Shown: positions 15,080-23,713, counted from the stretch's first letter. The stretch is DNA of 25,457 bases from Sphaerochaeta sp. (GCA_003456855.1 DMOO01000114.1:1-25457), one strand, 5' to 3'. Translations and numbers: made by a program. The notes: generated by a model from the letters alone, not told the origin.

Positions 15080-15619
15080 TCAGATAATCCCGTTAAGCCT
15101 TGCATAATACAATGCACACATAGTCTTTGGATCCCAGATCTTGCCTTCTCTTACAAGGTCCTCAACCTCATCGACCTTCATCCAGTAGACAGATAGAAAC
15201 TCGTCCTCGTCCAGATTCTGCTTATAGACCTTCTTCAGTCCCTTTGCTACATAAATTGCAGTCTTTTCCGTGGAAGTGGCACCTGCAGGAGTCATATACC
15301 CAAGAAGTCGCATCTCCTCAGCCTCATAGCCAGTCTCCTCCAGAAGTTCCCTTCTGGCAGCGAAGTCATATTCCTCACCATCTTCACGATGTCCAGCAGG
15401 AACCTCGTAGGTAAGGGTCCTTACTGCAAAGCGGTACTGACGCTCTATGGCTATCCGTCCCTCATCATCGAAGGCAAGCACGGCAACTGACCCGTTGTGT
15501 TCAATCCAGGGTCTGATGCGTGTCTTGCCATCAGGAAGCATGACCTCCGATTCGTTTATTGAAAACGAGGGGAAGTCATAAACATGTTTTCTGTTTAGTT
15601 CTTTCTCTTCCAGCTGCAT
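15080..15619 (-). CDS. Nudix hydrolase, ADP-ribose pyrophosphatase type
   Basis: 179 aa. A complete Nudix box (Gx5Ex7REUxEExGU) occupies residues 76-98, from GHREDGE through RRELLEETGY, with the metal-binding Glu residues in place. The preceding RQYRFAVRTLTYEVPAG matches the ADP-ribose/nucleoside-diphosphate-sugar subgroup (NudF-like). Further on, PAGATSTEKTAIYVA is also typical. It likely hydrolyses ADP-ribose or an NDP-sugar to a sugar phosphate and AMP. The start is ATG 15619 or GTG 15625; the latter would overlap the permease stop by four bases (GTGA). It belongs to the ABC/nag operon by position; whether the function is linked is unclear. Confidence 0.9.
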   Translation of the reverse strand: MQLEEKELNRKHVYDFPSFSINESEVMLPDGKTRIRPWIEHNGSVAVLAFDDEGRIAIERQYRFAVRTLTYEVPAGHREDGEEYDFAARRELLEETGYEAEEMRLLGYMTPAGATSTEKTAIYVAKGLKKVYKQNLDEDEFLSVYWMKVDEVEDLVREGKIWDPKTMCALYYARLNGII

Positions 15620-15621
15620 AA

Positions 15622-17346
15622 TCACATCTTGAATCCACTTGTCATGCTGAACTTCTTCGATCTGTTGGTGAGGTAAACAACGATGAAGACTACAACAAAT
15701 AGGACTGTACTGAGTGCCGATGCACGTCCGAGGCTGTTCTCCGCAACCTGGATATAGATCTGCACGGGAATTGTCCTTGTCTTAGGTGAATAGAGCAGAA
15801 CTGTCGTGCTGAGCTCTTGCAGTAAGGTCGTGAATGTAAGAATAGCACCTGAGATGATTCCAGGCAGAATCAAAGGAACACTTACTTTTCTGAAAGTTCT
15901 GAACCATGAGGCTCCAGCGATTGTCGATGCCTCCTCCAAGGAAGGGTTGAGCTGGGACAGGCTGGCAACGACAGATCTGTAAGTGTATGGGGTTCTTCGG
16001 ATCATGTACGATATTATGATTATCGTATAGGTTCCACCCAACTTGATTATGGATCCTCTTGCATAAGCGGAAATCAAGGCAACAGAGACGACGGTACCTG
16101 GCAGAATGAACGGGAGCATAATTGCAAAATCCAAGAATCCTGCACCAAACGGTCTCTTTCTCTCTGTAATGTAGGCGAGAATCGAACCAAGAAGGGCCGA
16201 AAGCAGTGTCGCAGACATGGAAAGGAAGAAAGAGTTGAAAAGCTCTTTGCTACTTGTCGATGGAATGATTGCATAGTTGGCCAGCGTGAAACCAGTGGGC
16301 AGCAGTCCGTACCAGTTTTCGAAGAAGCTCATTATTATGATAGTCACCTGAGGAGCAAGCGAAAGCACAAGAACTATGAAGCAGAACAGGAATGCAAGAA
16401 TCCTTGCAGCGGGGTGCACATGCTGCTTGATCTCTGTGTGAGTTGCACTGACTGTCTCATATTCGCGTTTCTTTACATAGCTCTTCTGGAACCAGAGGAC
16501 AAGGCCTGTGATGATACAGTTGACAACGGCAATCGATGAAGCTCCGTTGTAGTCTACAAATCCGTTGACCCTGAAGTAAATCAAAGTCGGGAGAGTGTAG
16601 ACCTGTCTTCCTATGACAGCAGGTATTCCGAAGTTTCCTATTGCTCTGACAAAAACCAGAAGCGCTGATGCTCCGAGGCTGGGGAGAATCAAAGGAAGCG
16701 TGATTGTCCTGAATATCCTCAACTTCTTTGCGCCCATCAGCATTGCAGCATCCTCCAGCAGTGCGTTAGCTCCACTAAAAGCGCCCTCTGCAAGAAGGAA
16801 TACATACGGGAAGTATGTGAGAATCATACAGAAAATCATTCCGAACATACCATAGATGCTAGGCATCTCAATGCCGAATGGTTTGAGGACAAAGTTAAAC
16901 GCATACCTGAGGATTCCCTGATTTCCCAAAAGGATGATCCAGCTGAATGCTCCGATGAATGACGGCATAATCATCGGGAGGATTCCCAGCGACAGCATGA
17001 GCTTCTTTCCTGGAATCTTCACTCGAGCAACGAAGTAACCCATCGGGACGCCAATTACAATCGTACCTAAAGTGACTGATATGGCAACAATAAGGCTGTT
17101 CTTCAAACTCGAAGAATAGAGTTTCGTGGTGAAGAACTTCTCATAGCCGGACAGAGACAGCTTTGAGAGGTTGAACTTTGATCCCGTCCCCATAAATGAT
17201 CTGAGGACTGTAATCATAATCGGATAAAGGAGGAAGAATAGAATAAACAGAAGAGGAAGGACGAACACAAAGAACTGTGATCTGTCTTTCTTCAAGCTAA
17301 TCGTCGTCTCTCCAACTCCGGCAGTAACGATTTCTCTCTTTTTCAT
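15622..17346 (-). CDS. ABC transporter permease, fused double domain (iron/sugar-phosphate/polyamine type)
   Basis: 574 aa with about 12 membrane spans: two BPD_transp_1 permease domains in one chain, the architecture of FbpB/AfuB-type transporters. Both ATPase-docking loops are seen: EDAAMLMGAKKLRIFRTI followed by LPLILPS in the first half, and EEASTIAGASWFRTFRKV followed by PLILPG in the second. One chain therefore makes the full channel, which fits the single permease gene in the operon. The ATG overlaps the ATPase stop by four bases (ATGA). Relatives carry ferric iron, hexose phosphates, aminoethylphosphonate or polyamines; the neighbouring nag genes and HAD phosphatase favour a sugar-phosphate-like cargo. 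Confidence 0.92.
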   Translation of the reverse strand: MKKREIVTAGVGETTISLKKDRSQFFVFVLPLLFILFFLLYPIMITVLRSFMGTGSKFNLSKLSLSGYEKFFTTKLYSSSLKNSLIVAISVTLGTIVIGVPMGYFVARVKIPGKKLMLSLGILPMIMPSFIGAFSWIILLGNQGILRYAFNFVLKPFGIEMPSIYGMFGMIFCMILTYFPYVFLLAEGAFSGANALLEDAAMLMGAKKLRIFRTITLPLILPSLGASALLVFVRAIGNFGIPAVIGRQVYTLPTLIYFRVNGFVDYNGASSIAVVNCIITGLVLWFQKSYVKKREYETVSATHTEIKQHVHPAARILAFLFCFIVLVLSLAPQVTIIIMSFFENWYGLLPTGFTLANYAIIPSTSSKELFNSFFLSMSATLLSALLGSILAYITERKRPFGAGFLDFAIMLPFILPGTVVSVALISAYARGSIIKLGGTYTIIIISYMIRRTPYTYRSVVASLSQLNPSLEEASTIAGASWFRTFRKVSVPLILPGIISGAILTFTTLLQELSTTVLLYSPKTRTIPVQIYIQVAENSLGRASALSTVLFVVVFIVVYLTNRSKKFSMTSGFKM

Positions 17347-18464
17347 TGATTGCTGACCTCCGGAAGGAACACAAAGCCCTTTTCGTCCTTGATTTTGACG
17401 AACACCTGGTCGTTCTCGGCTATCTCCTTGACCATGTGCGGCATGTCAATTTCTACGTTCTGGATGGTAATGTCACCATCGAGGATAACCTCATACCTTA
17501 CAACTTGTCCGAGATGCTGGATGATGAGGACCCTACCAGGGATTCCAGTTCCAGCCTCATCTGTTTTTGTGACCTCAAGCATCTCAGGTCTTGCACCGAA
17601 GAACACGGCATCACCCTTGTTGGCTTTTCCATGAGTCCTTATATTCTGCTCCTCAACCTGGACTGAAAGCTTTGTGTTGTCGATTCTGACAGTCTTCTCA
17701 CCGGTCAGCACACCTTTGAAGAAATTCATCTTTCCGATGAAGTTGGCAACAAAGGCATTATCTGGGGCAGTATAGAGCTCGTCAGAAGTTCCAATCTGTT
17801 CGACGACACCCCTCTTCATGACAGCAAGTCTGTCACCGACAGCCATTGCTTCTTCCTGGTCATGTGTAACGAAGATTGTGGTGATATTTGTGGCTTTCTG
17901 GATTCTTCTGATCTCGGCTCTCATGTAACGTCGGAGCTTTGCATCAAGGTTTGCCAGTGGCTCATCCAAAAGAAGAATCTCAGGATCATATACTAGTGCA
18001 CGAGCTATTGCGACACGTTGCTGCTGTCCACCTGAGAGTGCAGTCGGGAACGGGTTCCTTTTCAGTTCTTCCTGCAATCCTACGAGCTCCATTACAGCCT
18101 CAACCTTTTTCTTGACTTCTTCGTTGGGCAGTTTCCTAACTCTGAGACCATAAGCAACATTCTCAAATAGGTTCATATGCGGATACAGGGCAAAGCTCTG
18201 GAAAACCATTCCAATGTTTCTCTTGTAAGGCGGGATGATTGACATGTCCACATCGCCGTAAAGGATCTTGCCACCCGAAATGGTTTCAAGACCCGCAGTA
18301 CTCCTAAGAAGTGTTGTCTTTCCACATCCGGAAGGACCAAGGAGACAGAAAAGCTCACCAGGATTGATGGTGAATGAAACATCCTTCAATGCGTGGACCG
18401 CAGCAGAGCTCTTCTTGCTCTGATAGATTTTATCCACATTCTGATAAGTTAGACTCAGACTCAT
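17343..18464 (-). CDS. ABC transporter ATP-binding protein with TOBE domain (FbpC/PotA/AfuC type)
   Basis: 373 aa, normal for the group. Walker A GPSGCGKTT (43-51), Q-loop VFQSFALYP (Gln89), signature LSGGQQQR (143-150), Walker B ILLLDEP (163-169), D-loop ANLDAK and switch His201 (VTHDQEEA) are all intact. A C-terminal TOBE-like regulatory domain starts near residue 270 (GDAVFFGARPEML). It powers the importer formed with the fused permease and the binding protein. It starts at ATG 18464 with GGAG eleven bases upstream. A strong hairpin separates it from the binding-protein gene, so it is probably expressed by read-through. Confidence 0.95.
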   Translation of the reverse strand: MSLSLTYQNVDKIYQSKKSSAAVHALKDVSFTINPGELFCLLGPSGCGKTTLLRSTAGLETISGGKILYGDVDMSIIPPYKRNIGMVFQSFALYPHMNLFENVAYGLRVRKLPNEEVKKKVEAVMELVGLQEELKRNPFPTALSGGQQQRVAIARALVYDPEILLLDEPLANLDAKLRRYMRAEIRRIQKATNITTIFVTHDQEEAMAVGDRLAVMKRGVVEQIGTSDELYTAPDNAFVANFIGKMNFFKGVLTGEKTVRIDNTKLSVQVEEQNIRTHGKANKGDAVFFGARPEMLEVTKTDEAGTGIPGRVLIIQHLGQVVRYEVILDGDITIQNVEIDMPHMVKEIAENDQVFVKIKDEKGFVFLPEVSNQ

Positions 18465-18496
18465 ATGATTGCGAAACTCCTATAACTTAAAAATTA

Positions 18497-18523
18497 AGCC
18501 CATTGACTTAGCTTCAATGGGCT
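18497..18523 (-). terminator. Hairpin after the binding-protein gene (leaky terminator)
   Basis: AGCCCATTGA and TCAATGGGCT form a perfect 10-bp stem (18497-18506 with 18514-18523) around a 7-base loop. On the minus strand TAATTTTTAAG follows. It would stop most transcripts after the binding-protein gene and let a fraction through to the ATPase and permease. Confidence 0.8.
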
Positions 18524-18567
18524 CTAAGAACAACAGAGCCTATGACCCCGTTGCACTTGATTATCCC

Positions 18568-19572
18568 TTACTGGACAATGAGGTTTGTGAAGTACTCCGT
18601 GAGCTCGTCGCGGACATCTCCTGCCTCAACTGCGTCATACTCGAAGAACTTAATCTCGCTGAGTGACGGCATGAAGTCAGGACCAGGAATTGACTCGAGA
18701 GGAACACGCCTTCCAGCTGTCTCTCTGATGATCTTGTATGCCTGCTCTGTTGTCAGGAACTCCATGAAGAGTTTTGCAGCAGCAAGGTTCGGACCGTTCT
18801 TGATGATTCCGGAACCATCGGTTCTGAGACCAGTTCCATCCTCAGGATAAATGGCAATAATGTGAGCACCCTTCTTCATTGCTGAAGAGACATTGTACTC
18901 TGGGTTTGCACCGATTGCATACTCACCTCTTGTAACAGACTCTGTGACTGTAGATGAGGACGGGACATATGTTGCGTTAGCTGCTACCTTGGGAATGAGG
19001 TCATAGCCATAGAGCTTCCACATCATGTACAACTGTGCATATGCACCACCGGAAAGAGCAGGGTTACCAAGGATGATCTTGCCCTTGTACTTCGGATCTC
19101 CGAGATCCCACCATGTCTTAGGATAATCTTCCTCTTTGAGCATGTCGGTGTTGACAAGCAGAACCTGAATCGGCATTGAGAAGCTGTAATATCTTGGGAC
19201 TTCGCTCTTGGAATCCTTGAGGTTTGCAGGAATGTTTGCATCGTTTGCAACTCTATAAGGAACGAACATCTCTACCTGGTCAGGAGCATCAAAAATCTCC
19301 TGGGATGCACCAAGCATGATATCTCCAGATGGGCTTGGCCACTCTGCAACAAGTCTGTTGTTAAGCTCGCTGGCACCTGCTCTTATGATGCTAACCTTGA
19401 TCTCCGGATGAATCTCATTGAAAGCAGCGACAAGATTCTGTGCCTCTTTCTCCTGACATGCTGCCCAAATGACCAGCTCTGTCGGGGCCTTCTCTGTCTC
19501 AGTGGCAGCCTGAGCAAAGATCATTGAACATGCCACGAGGGCAATGAACAAAACTGCTAGAACTTTTCTCAT
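18568..19572 (-). CDS. ABC transporter substrate-binding protein (FbpA/AfuA-type, class 1)
   Basis: 334 aa. The signal sequence (residues 1-19, ending IFA, then QAATE) also contains LVAC, so either signal peptidase I cleavage or a lipoprotein form is possible. The mature part has the class hallmarks TELVIWAACQEKEAQNLVAA, EIKVSIIRAGASEL, and WWDLGDPKYKGKIILGNP (the 'W.DL.dp.yKGki' segment), then GEYAIGANPEY. It starts at ATG 19572, with GGAGG five to six bases upstream; a start at 19584 would include that site. Relatives bind ferric iron, putrescine or hexose phosphates. It is the first gene of the transporter operon, behind a putative AraC operator (19669-19702). Confidence 0.9.
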   Translation of the reverse strand: MRKVLAVLFIALVACSMIFAQAATETEKAPTELVIWAACQEKEAQNLVAAFNEIHPEIKVSIIRAGASELNNRLVAEWPSPSGDIMLGASQEIFDAPDQVEMFVPYRVANDANIPANLKDSKSEVPRYYSFSMPIQVLLVNTDMLKEEDYPKTWWDLGDPKYKGKIILGNPALSGGAYAQLYMMWKLYGYDLIPKVAANATYVPSSSTVTESVTRGEYAIGANPEYNVSSAMKKGAHIIAIYPEDGTGLRTDGSGIIKNGPNLAAAKLFMEFLTTEQAYKIIRETAGRRVPLESIPGPDFMPSLSEIKFFEYDAVEAGDVRDELTEYFTNLIVQ

Positions 19573-19668
19573 ATTTTCCTCCATTTAATTCTTCTATGGC
19601 CTCATATGTTGAAGCCAAACTAACAATTTTAATTTTAAACTATTAAATTCATATGTAAATCAAAAAAA

Positions 19669-19702
19669 TCTTGCAACTTTAGTAAAATTGATTGCATTTT
19701 CA
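19669..19702 (-). promoter_or_regulatory. Candidate AraC operator upstream of the binding-protein gene
   Basis: Two boxes, CTTGCAAC (19670-19677) and ATTGCATT (19691-19698), have centres exactly 21 bp apart, two helical turns. About 24 of 34 positions match the site at 20641-20674 with no gap. The outer box overlaps the last bases of the HAD gene. Downstream the minus strand is very AT-rich, and no strong -35/-10 pair is seen, which suits an activator-dependent promoter. Confidence 0.6.
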
Positions 19703-20596
19703 GGACATTCTACTTAACCAAGGAGGTGTAATCCTCAGATTTGCATAGAAGTCCTCTATAAGGCCATCCTGATAAGAACCTCCGAACGAGCCTTCCTTGA
19801 ACTTCTGTAAAGATACCTCAAGCACGTTCTTCCAACTCTCCCTCTCCTTTCCAGGCACAATCGGGTTGAACAAGACTCCATTGTCCTCTGCGGCCTTGAG
19901 ATCCCCAGGGGCATCTCCGATCTTCAGTACATGGTCAGGAGAATACCTGCCACCCATGGCCTCGTGGATTAGCTGGGTTTTCGTCCCGAGATCCTGGCCT
20001 GCAATAGTCGTCATAAGCGGAGCTATGCCGACTGCAGTCAATTCCCTCTCCAGAGCCTCACTTGGGGTTGCCGAGACAACCATGACTTCTGCAAATTCAC
20101 GCATCTTGATTATTGCCTCTTTCACAAATGGAAATGGGCTTATGTTCCTTACAATATGTTTTATGTTTGCATCAACCTCACGAGACCAGTTTGCAGCCTG
20201 CATAAGAACAGGAGAAAGATTCTTGTGAGTCTTGCTGTACTCCTCCAGCGCGGCAGCGCCAAGAATAGGCGTAGTATCTATCCATCTCTTGAGATCGGTC
20301 AGATCTGGCATCACAAGACCTCTCTCCTTAACCTCCGGTCGTTCATAGAGAAGTTCAAGGGTCCTGACAATCGCGGGGAATCTGTTGGTACCTCTGGTTC
20401 GAGAATAGAGATTCACGAACTCAGCACACTCCCTGGCATATTTCGACACCCCTTGGAGATTCCATACGTTGACAGTCGCAGGGCAGAAGCACTCCTTGTG
20501 CTTAAGTTCCATGTTGTCCAGAAGACATCCATCCGAGTCTATGCAAACAAGAAAGTCCTTGGTCCGTTCCATTTCCTTAAAGATATCTTTACCCAT
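19700..20596 (-). CDS. HAD-superfamily hydrolase
   Basis: 298 aa. Motif I is CIDSDGCLLDN (nucleophile D20, acid/base D22), motif II Ser/Thr lies in VVSATPS, motif III Lys in GTKTQLI, and motif IV is KIGDAPGDLKAA. A large insert between motifs I and II (about 110 residues, including ARECAEFVNLYSRTRGTNRF) forms a helical cap, so it is a C1-cap enzyme for a small molecule, probably a sugar phosphate; phosphatase or mutase activity cannot be separated from sequence. The start is uncertain: ATG 20596 is chosen. ATG 20572 has its ribosome site too close, and a TTG at 20629 lies in the divergent promoter. It is divergent from araC and upstream of the transporter operon. Confidence 0.82.
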   Translation of the reverse strand: MGKDIFKEMERTKDFLVCIDSDGCLLDNMELKHKECFCPATVNVWNLQGVSKYARECAEFVNLYSRTRGTNRFPAIVRTLELLYERPEVKERGLVMPDLTDLKRWIDTTPILGAAALEEYSKTHKNLSPVLMQAANWSREVDANIKHIVRNISPFPFVKEAIIKMREFAEVMVVSATPSEALERELTAVGIAPLMTTIAGQDLGTKTQLIHEAMGGRYSPDHVLKIGDAPGDLKAAEDNGVLFNPIVPGKERESWKNVLEVSLQKFKEGSFGGSYQDGLIEDFYANLRITPPWLSRMS

Positions 20597-20622
20597 AGTC
20601 GAATAATAACACTCTTTTTTAG

Positions 20623-20652
20623 TTGCCAAGTGAAGAAATATATTGCAATAAT
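20623..20652 (+). promoter_or_regulatory. Promoter of the AraC-family gene
   Basis: TTGCCA (20623-20628) and AATAAT (20647-20652) are 18 bp apart, each five of six to consensus, 48 bp before the ATG at 20701. The -10 box overlaps the first box of the candidate AraC operator, so autorepression is possible. Confidence 0.55.
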
Positions 20653-20674
20653 AGCATGAATGATTGCAATTTTA
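20641..20674. promoter_or_regulatory. Candidate AraC operator in the araC/HAD intergenic region
   Basis: Two identical palindromic boxes, ATTGCAAT, at 20642-20649 and 20663-20670, 21 bp apart centre to centre. The same arrangement and many inner bases recur upstream of the binding-protein gene (19669-19702). Confidence 0.65.
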
Positions 20675-20700
20675 TCACATTAATAGAACATGGAGAGACG

Positions 20701-21489
20701 ATGGCCAACAATTATGAAATCATAGATGGAATCAGGAAGTTCAAATACAAGAGAGAGAATGTGAGTACAGTGGGAACTGTCAGATACAAGGACCATTACC
20801 ACACAGCATATGAGTTGTTCTATCTTATCCAGGGGGATATAGACTTCCAGATTGAGCAGGAAAGATATTCACTCAATCCAGATGATGTGCTGCTGATAAG
20901 ACCTGGACAGCACCACAATGCTATAATCAGGTCAAATCTACCATATGAAAGAATAGTCATAAGATTCAATTGCTCTGACATTTCAGACGATCTGGAGGCG
21001 CAGCTTAACAACCTACCGGAGGTGTTCAACATACGCGATCTCGAATCTAAGAAGGCCTATGAGACATTGATGAAACTGAAGGAGCACACAATTGACAGCT
21101 GCCTTTTGACCGCCTTGAGATGTCAGACGGGGATAATACTCTGCAACCTTTGCAGCGAGGCAGGACTCAAGAGGGAAGCCAACTATATAAGCAAGGAGTT
21201 GGAGAAGGCAATCAGATTCATAGAGAAAAATATTGCTAACATACATTCAGAGGAAGATCTCTGCAAGGGTCTGAATAAATCCTCCTCTGCTCTGAGGAAG
21301 CTTTTCATCAGGAACCTCAACACCTCTGTAATGTCTTATGTAAGGACCAAGAAATGCATGATGGCTCATGAGATGTTAAAGACGGGCCTTTCTCCGAAAC
21401 AAGTGTACAGGGATTGCGGATTCAACTACTACAGCACGTTCTACAGAGACTATGTAAAGACATACTGGAGATCCCCAATATCCCATTGA
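20701..21489 (+). CDS. AraC-family transcriptional regulator
   Basis: 262 aa. The N-terminal cupin sensor domain has HYHTAYELFYLIQGDIDF (about 32-50) and LIRPGQHHNAI, the usual sugar-sensing fold. The C-terminal domain (about 165-262) holds two helix-turn-helix units: SEEDLCKGLNKSSSALRKLF, and SPKQVYRDCGFNYYSTFYRD, with the family ending FYRDYVKTYWRSP. It starts at ATG 20701 with GGAGAG just upstream; an earlier TTG at 20623 would overlap the promoter. It is divergent from the HAD gene and likely activates it and the ABC/nag operon through the repeated two-box site. The gene ends four bases from the convergent Cof-type gene. Confidence 0.93.
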   Translation: MANNYEIIDGIRKFKYKRENVSTVGTVRYKDHYHTAYELFYLIQGDIDFQIEQERYSLNPDDVLLIRPGQHHNAIIRSNLPYERIVIRFNCSDISDDLEAQLNNLPEVFNIRDLESKKAYETLMKLKEHTIDSCLLTALRCQTGIILCNLCSEAGLKREANYISKELEKAIRFIEKNIANIHSEEDLCKGLNKSSSALRKLFIRNLNTSVMSYVRTKKCMMAHEMLKTGLSPKQVYRDCGFNYYSTFYRDYVKTYWRSPISH

Positions 21490-21493
21490 AGAC

Positions 21494-22339
21494 TCAGAGA
21501 ATGAACTTCTCCACCACCTTGGCGAAGCCGTCCTCGTCATAGCGGTCTGTCACATAGTCTGCGATGGCCTTCACCTCGTCCGAAGCGTTCTCCAAGGTCA
21601 CACCGAAGGCAGCCTGCTTTATCATCAGTCCGTCCAGAGGCATGCTGTCGCCGATGCTCATAACATTGTCCCAGGTGCAGCCAAGGTGCTTCAGAAGAAT
21701 CTCCATCGACGGGACCCTGAGATCAGGCTTGTCCGAGATCTGTATTCCCACAGGCTCCGAGAGTGATATTCCCGCGAAGTCGAAGCTCTTGCACTTCTCC
21801 AGCATAGGCTCGAAATCCTCCTTCGGGATTCCGTAGAGGTTGAACTTCTCAGCTCCGATCTTCTGTGAAAGGAAGAACTCTGAAAGCTTTCCATAGACGG
21901 TGACAGGTCTTCCTGAGGTGTACATGTACCAGACATGATGACCAGGAACCGGGTATCTCCACAGATTGTCCATGACGTCCTTCTCGAAGAGCAGCCTGCC
22001 CTCAGCCGCGACCTCGCAGTAGATGCCCTTGCCCTCGAAGATCCTGCAGATCTCAGCGCTCTGCTCTGGGGTGAAGGAGTGCTTGTGGATGATCTCACCG
22101 GTCAGGGTGTCCAGAATCCTTGCACCGAAGCAGGTGAACCAGTACCTGAAGGACCCGTCCTCGAACTGAGGCGGGAACATGTCAGCAGAACGTCCCGTGC
22201 ATGGGACGCAGTGGATTCCCCTCTTCTGAAGCTCCTTCAGCGCATGGTGGTTGCGTGGGCTGAGCCACATCTTGTCACGCTGCAGAACGGTTCCGTCAAA
22301 ATCTATTGTGATTACCTTGATGTCTTCTTTCTTGAACAT
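21494..22339 (-). CDS. Cof-type HAD-IIB phosphatase
   Basis: 281 aa, normal for the Cof/YbiV group. Motif I is TIDFDGTVL (catalytic Asp pair near residues 13-15), motif II is CTGRSAD, and motif IV is SIGDSMPLDGLMIKQA followed by GVTLENASDEVKAIADYVT, the typical C-terminal signature. A type IIB cap lies between. It dephosphorylates a cytoplasmic sugar phosphate or similar small molecule. It begins 18 bases after the AGE-family epimerase with GAGG twelve bases before the ATG, so the two probably form an operon for one sugar. Confidence 0.92.
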   Translation of the reverse strand: MFKKEDIKVITIDFDGTVLQRDKMWLSPRNHHALKELQKRGIHCVPCTGRSADMFPPQFEDGSFRYWFTCFGARILDTLTGEIIHKHSFTPEQSAEICRIFEGKGIYCEVAAEGRLLFEKDVMDNLWRYPVPGHHVWYMYTSGRPVTVYGKLSEFFLSQKIGAEKFNLYGIPKEDFEPMLEKCKSFDFAGISLSEPVGIQISDKPDLRVPSMEILLKHLGCTWDNVMSIGDSMPLDGLMIKQAAFGVTLENASDEVKAIADYVTDRYDEDGFAKVVEKFIL

Positions 22340-22357
22340 GGTTCTATTCTACCTCAT

Positions 22358-23641
22358 TCAGCCATTGTTTTCCATCTCAGAGTCGAGAAGCTCGCAGATG
22401 AGCAGCAGGTTCCTTGTAATATGGAACGGGTCCTTCACAGGAAGCGCCACAACCTTCTCCTGAGGGTCTCCCTCTCTGGTCAGTATCTGTATCCACTCAC
22501 CCTCAGGTCCGTGGTTCGGGAAGTGGCTGAACACATACTCGAAGGCGATGTTGTGGATGTCCATGAACTCGTCGTCTCCGGTGGTGAAGTAGAAGAGAAG
22601 CGATGCATAGAGGGTCTCTGAGTGGACCCACCAGAGCTTGTCTCCCCAACCGCCCTTCACCAATGTCACGGTAGGCTCTGTGCTGTCGCTCTCAAAGCTC
22701 AGAGGGTTTCCTTCTAGATTCACAAAGTGAAGAACTCCACCATATCTTTCGTCCCAGCCTCTCCAGAAGGCGGTCTTCATTATCTTGGCGGCAGCCTCGT
22801 CCAAGTCAGGCATGTTAAGAAGCATTGCAGCATCGTGGATGAACCAGGAGTCCTCGATGGAGTGGCCTGGGTTCATGTGCTGGCCTAGAAGCCCCTCTAC
22901 AGGCTTGTTGTCCTTGCTGATCACCTCGTGGATGACGTTCTTTCTGTCCATGAAGTTCTTCACAACGTCCCTGGCCGTCATGTCCATGTCATTGAGAAGG
23001 CTGTTCGAGAACTTCTTGTCATGCTGGAGAGCTGCAAGGTATAGCTCCTTGGCAACGTTTGTGAGGATCATCGGGATGCCATGGGCCCTGTATTTCGGGT
23101 CCAAGGGGTATGGAAGAGTGTTATAGTTGCCTTTTTGAACCCTATCAATGGCCGATAGATAGAGTTTCTTGCCAAATTCATAGGCATCTTTGCTGTCTGA
23201 GGCTATCGAATAGGCCGCCATGCCTATGATCACGAAGCAATCGGCATAGATGCTCATGTCCAGGGTGTCGTAATCACCCACTTTCTTGGGTCTTCCGTCC
23301 CTCTCCATGAGGAAGACACACCTGTAGTCGTCCTTTCCCATCAGGCAGTGGTTTCTGAGAAAATCGTAGCCAGAGTGCGCCAGATCGAGGAATTTCGATT
23401 TTTCCTCATCGCTGAAAAGCGGTGCCTTGGTCGTTGCCAGCTTTGAGAACATCCAGAGGAACCTTCCCTGGCTCCAGGTGTACTTGTCGTGGCTGACAAG
23501 CCTCTCGCCCTTGTTGTCAAAGCAGTTCTGATAGCCTCCGAACTCCTTGTCCAGACATCGTGGAAGCCAGAAGCCCAGAATGTTCTCCTTCAATTCCTTG
23601 GAATAGAAGCCATACAGCCTGCCGATTTCAGATTTTGTCAT
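22358..23641 (-). CDS. AGE-family sugar 2-epimerase/isomerase
   Basis: 427 aa, close to the 390-420 typical of the N-acylglucosamine/cellobiose 2-epimerase family (alpha6/alpha6 barrel). Landmarks: GGYQNCFDNKG (about 35-45), YTWSQGRFLWMFSKL (54-68), the catalytic-His segments HMNPGHSIEDSWF and WWVHSETLYASL, and near the end PVKDPFHITRNLLL. It interconverts C2-epimers or aldose/ketose forms such as GlcNAc/ManNAc, mannose/fructose or beta-1,4-mannobiose; the family does not reveal which. AGGGAGAG lies ten bases before the ATG. The left repeat array begins 72 bp upstream, and a TTGACC at 23701-23706 (minus) beside that array could serve as a -35 box. The gene next to it encodes a Cof-type phosphatase. 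Confidence 0.9.
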   Translation of the reverse strand: MTKSEIGRLYGFYSKELKENILGFWLPRCLDKEFGGYQNCFDNKGERLVSHDKYTWSQGRFLWMFSKLATTKAPLFSDEEKSKFLDLAHSGYDFLRNHCLMGKDDYRCVFLMERDGRPKKVGDYDTLDMSIYADCFVIIGMAAYSIASDSKDAYEFGKKLYLSAIDRVQKGNYNTLPYPLDPKYRAHGIPMILTNVAKELYLAALQHDKKFSNSLLNDMDMTARDVVKNFMDRKNVIHEVISKDNKPVEGLLGQHMNPGHSIEDSWFIHDAAMLLNMPDLDEAAAKIMKTAFWRGWDERYGGVLHFVNLEGNPLSFESDSTEPTVTLVKGGWGDKLWWVHSETLYASLLFYFTTGDDEFMDIHNIAFEYVFSHFPNHGPEGEWIQILTREGDPQEKVVALPVKDPFHITRNLLLICELLDSEMENNG

Positions 23642-23713
23642 AATCCAGAAGCTCTCCCTTGAGATGTAATAAGTTTACTTCATTTAGGGAGGGTTTTACA
23701 GGTCAAAAATGAC

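Noticed and set aside
14803..15117. A 104-codon minus-strand frame
   Set aside because: It strings together different frames of the decayed nagB copy and part of the Nudix 3' end; the homology shows a pseudogene.
20623..20629. TTG starts that would make the HAD and AraC genes overlap
   Set aside because: Both would begin inside the divergent promoter; ATG codons downstream fit better, with a clear ribosome site for AraC at 20701.
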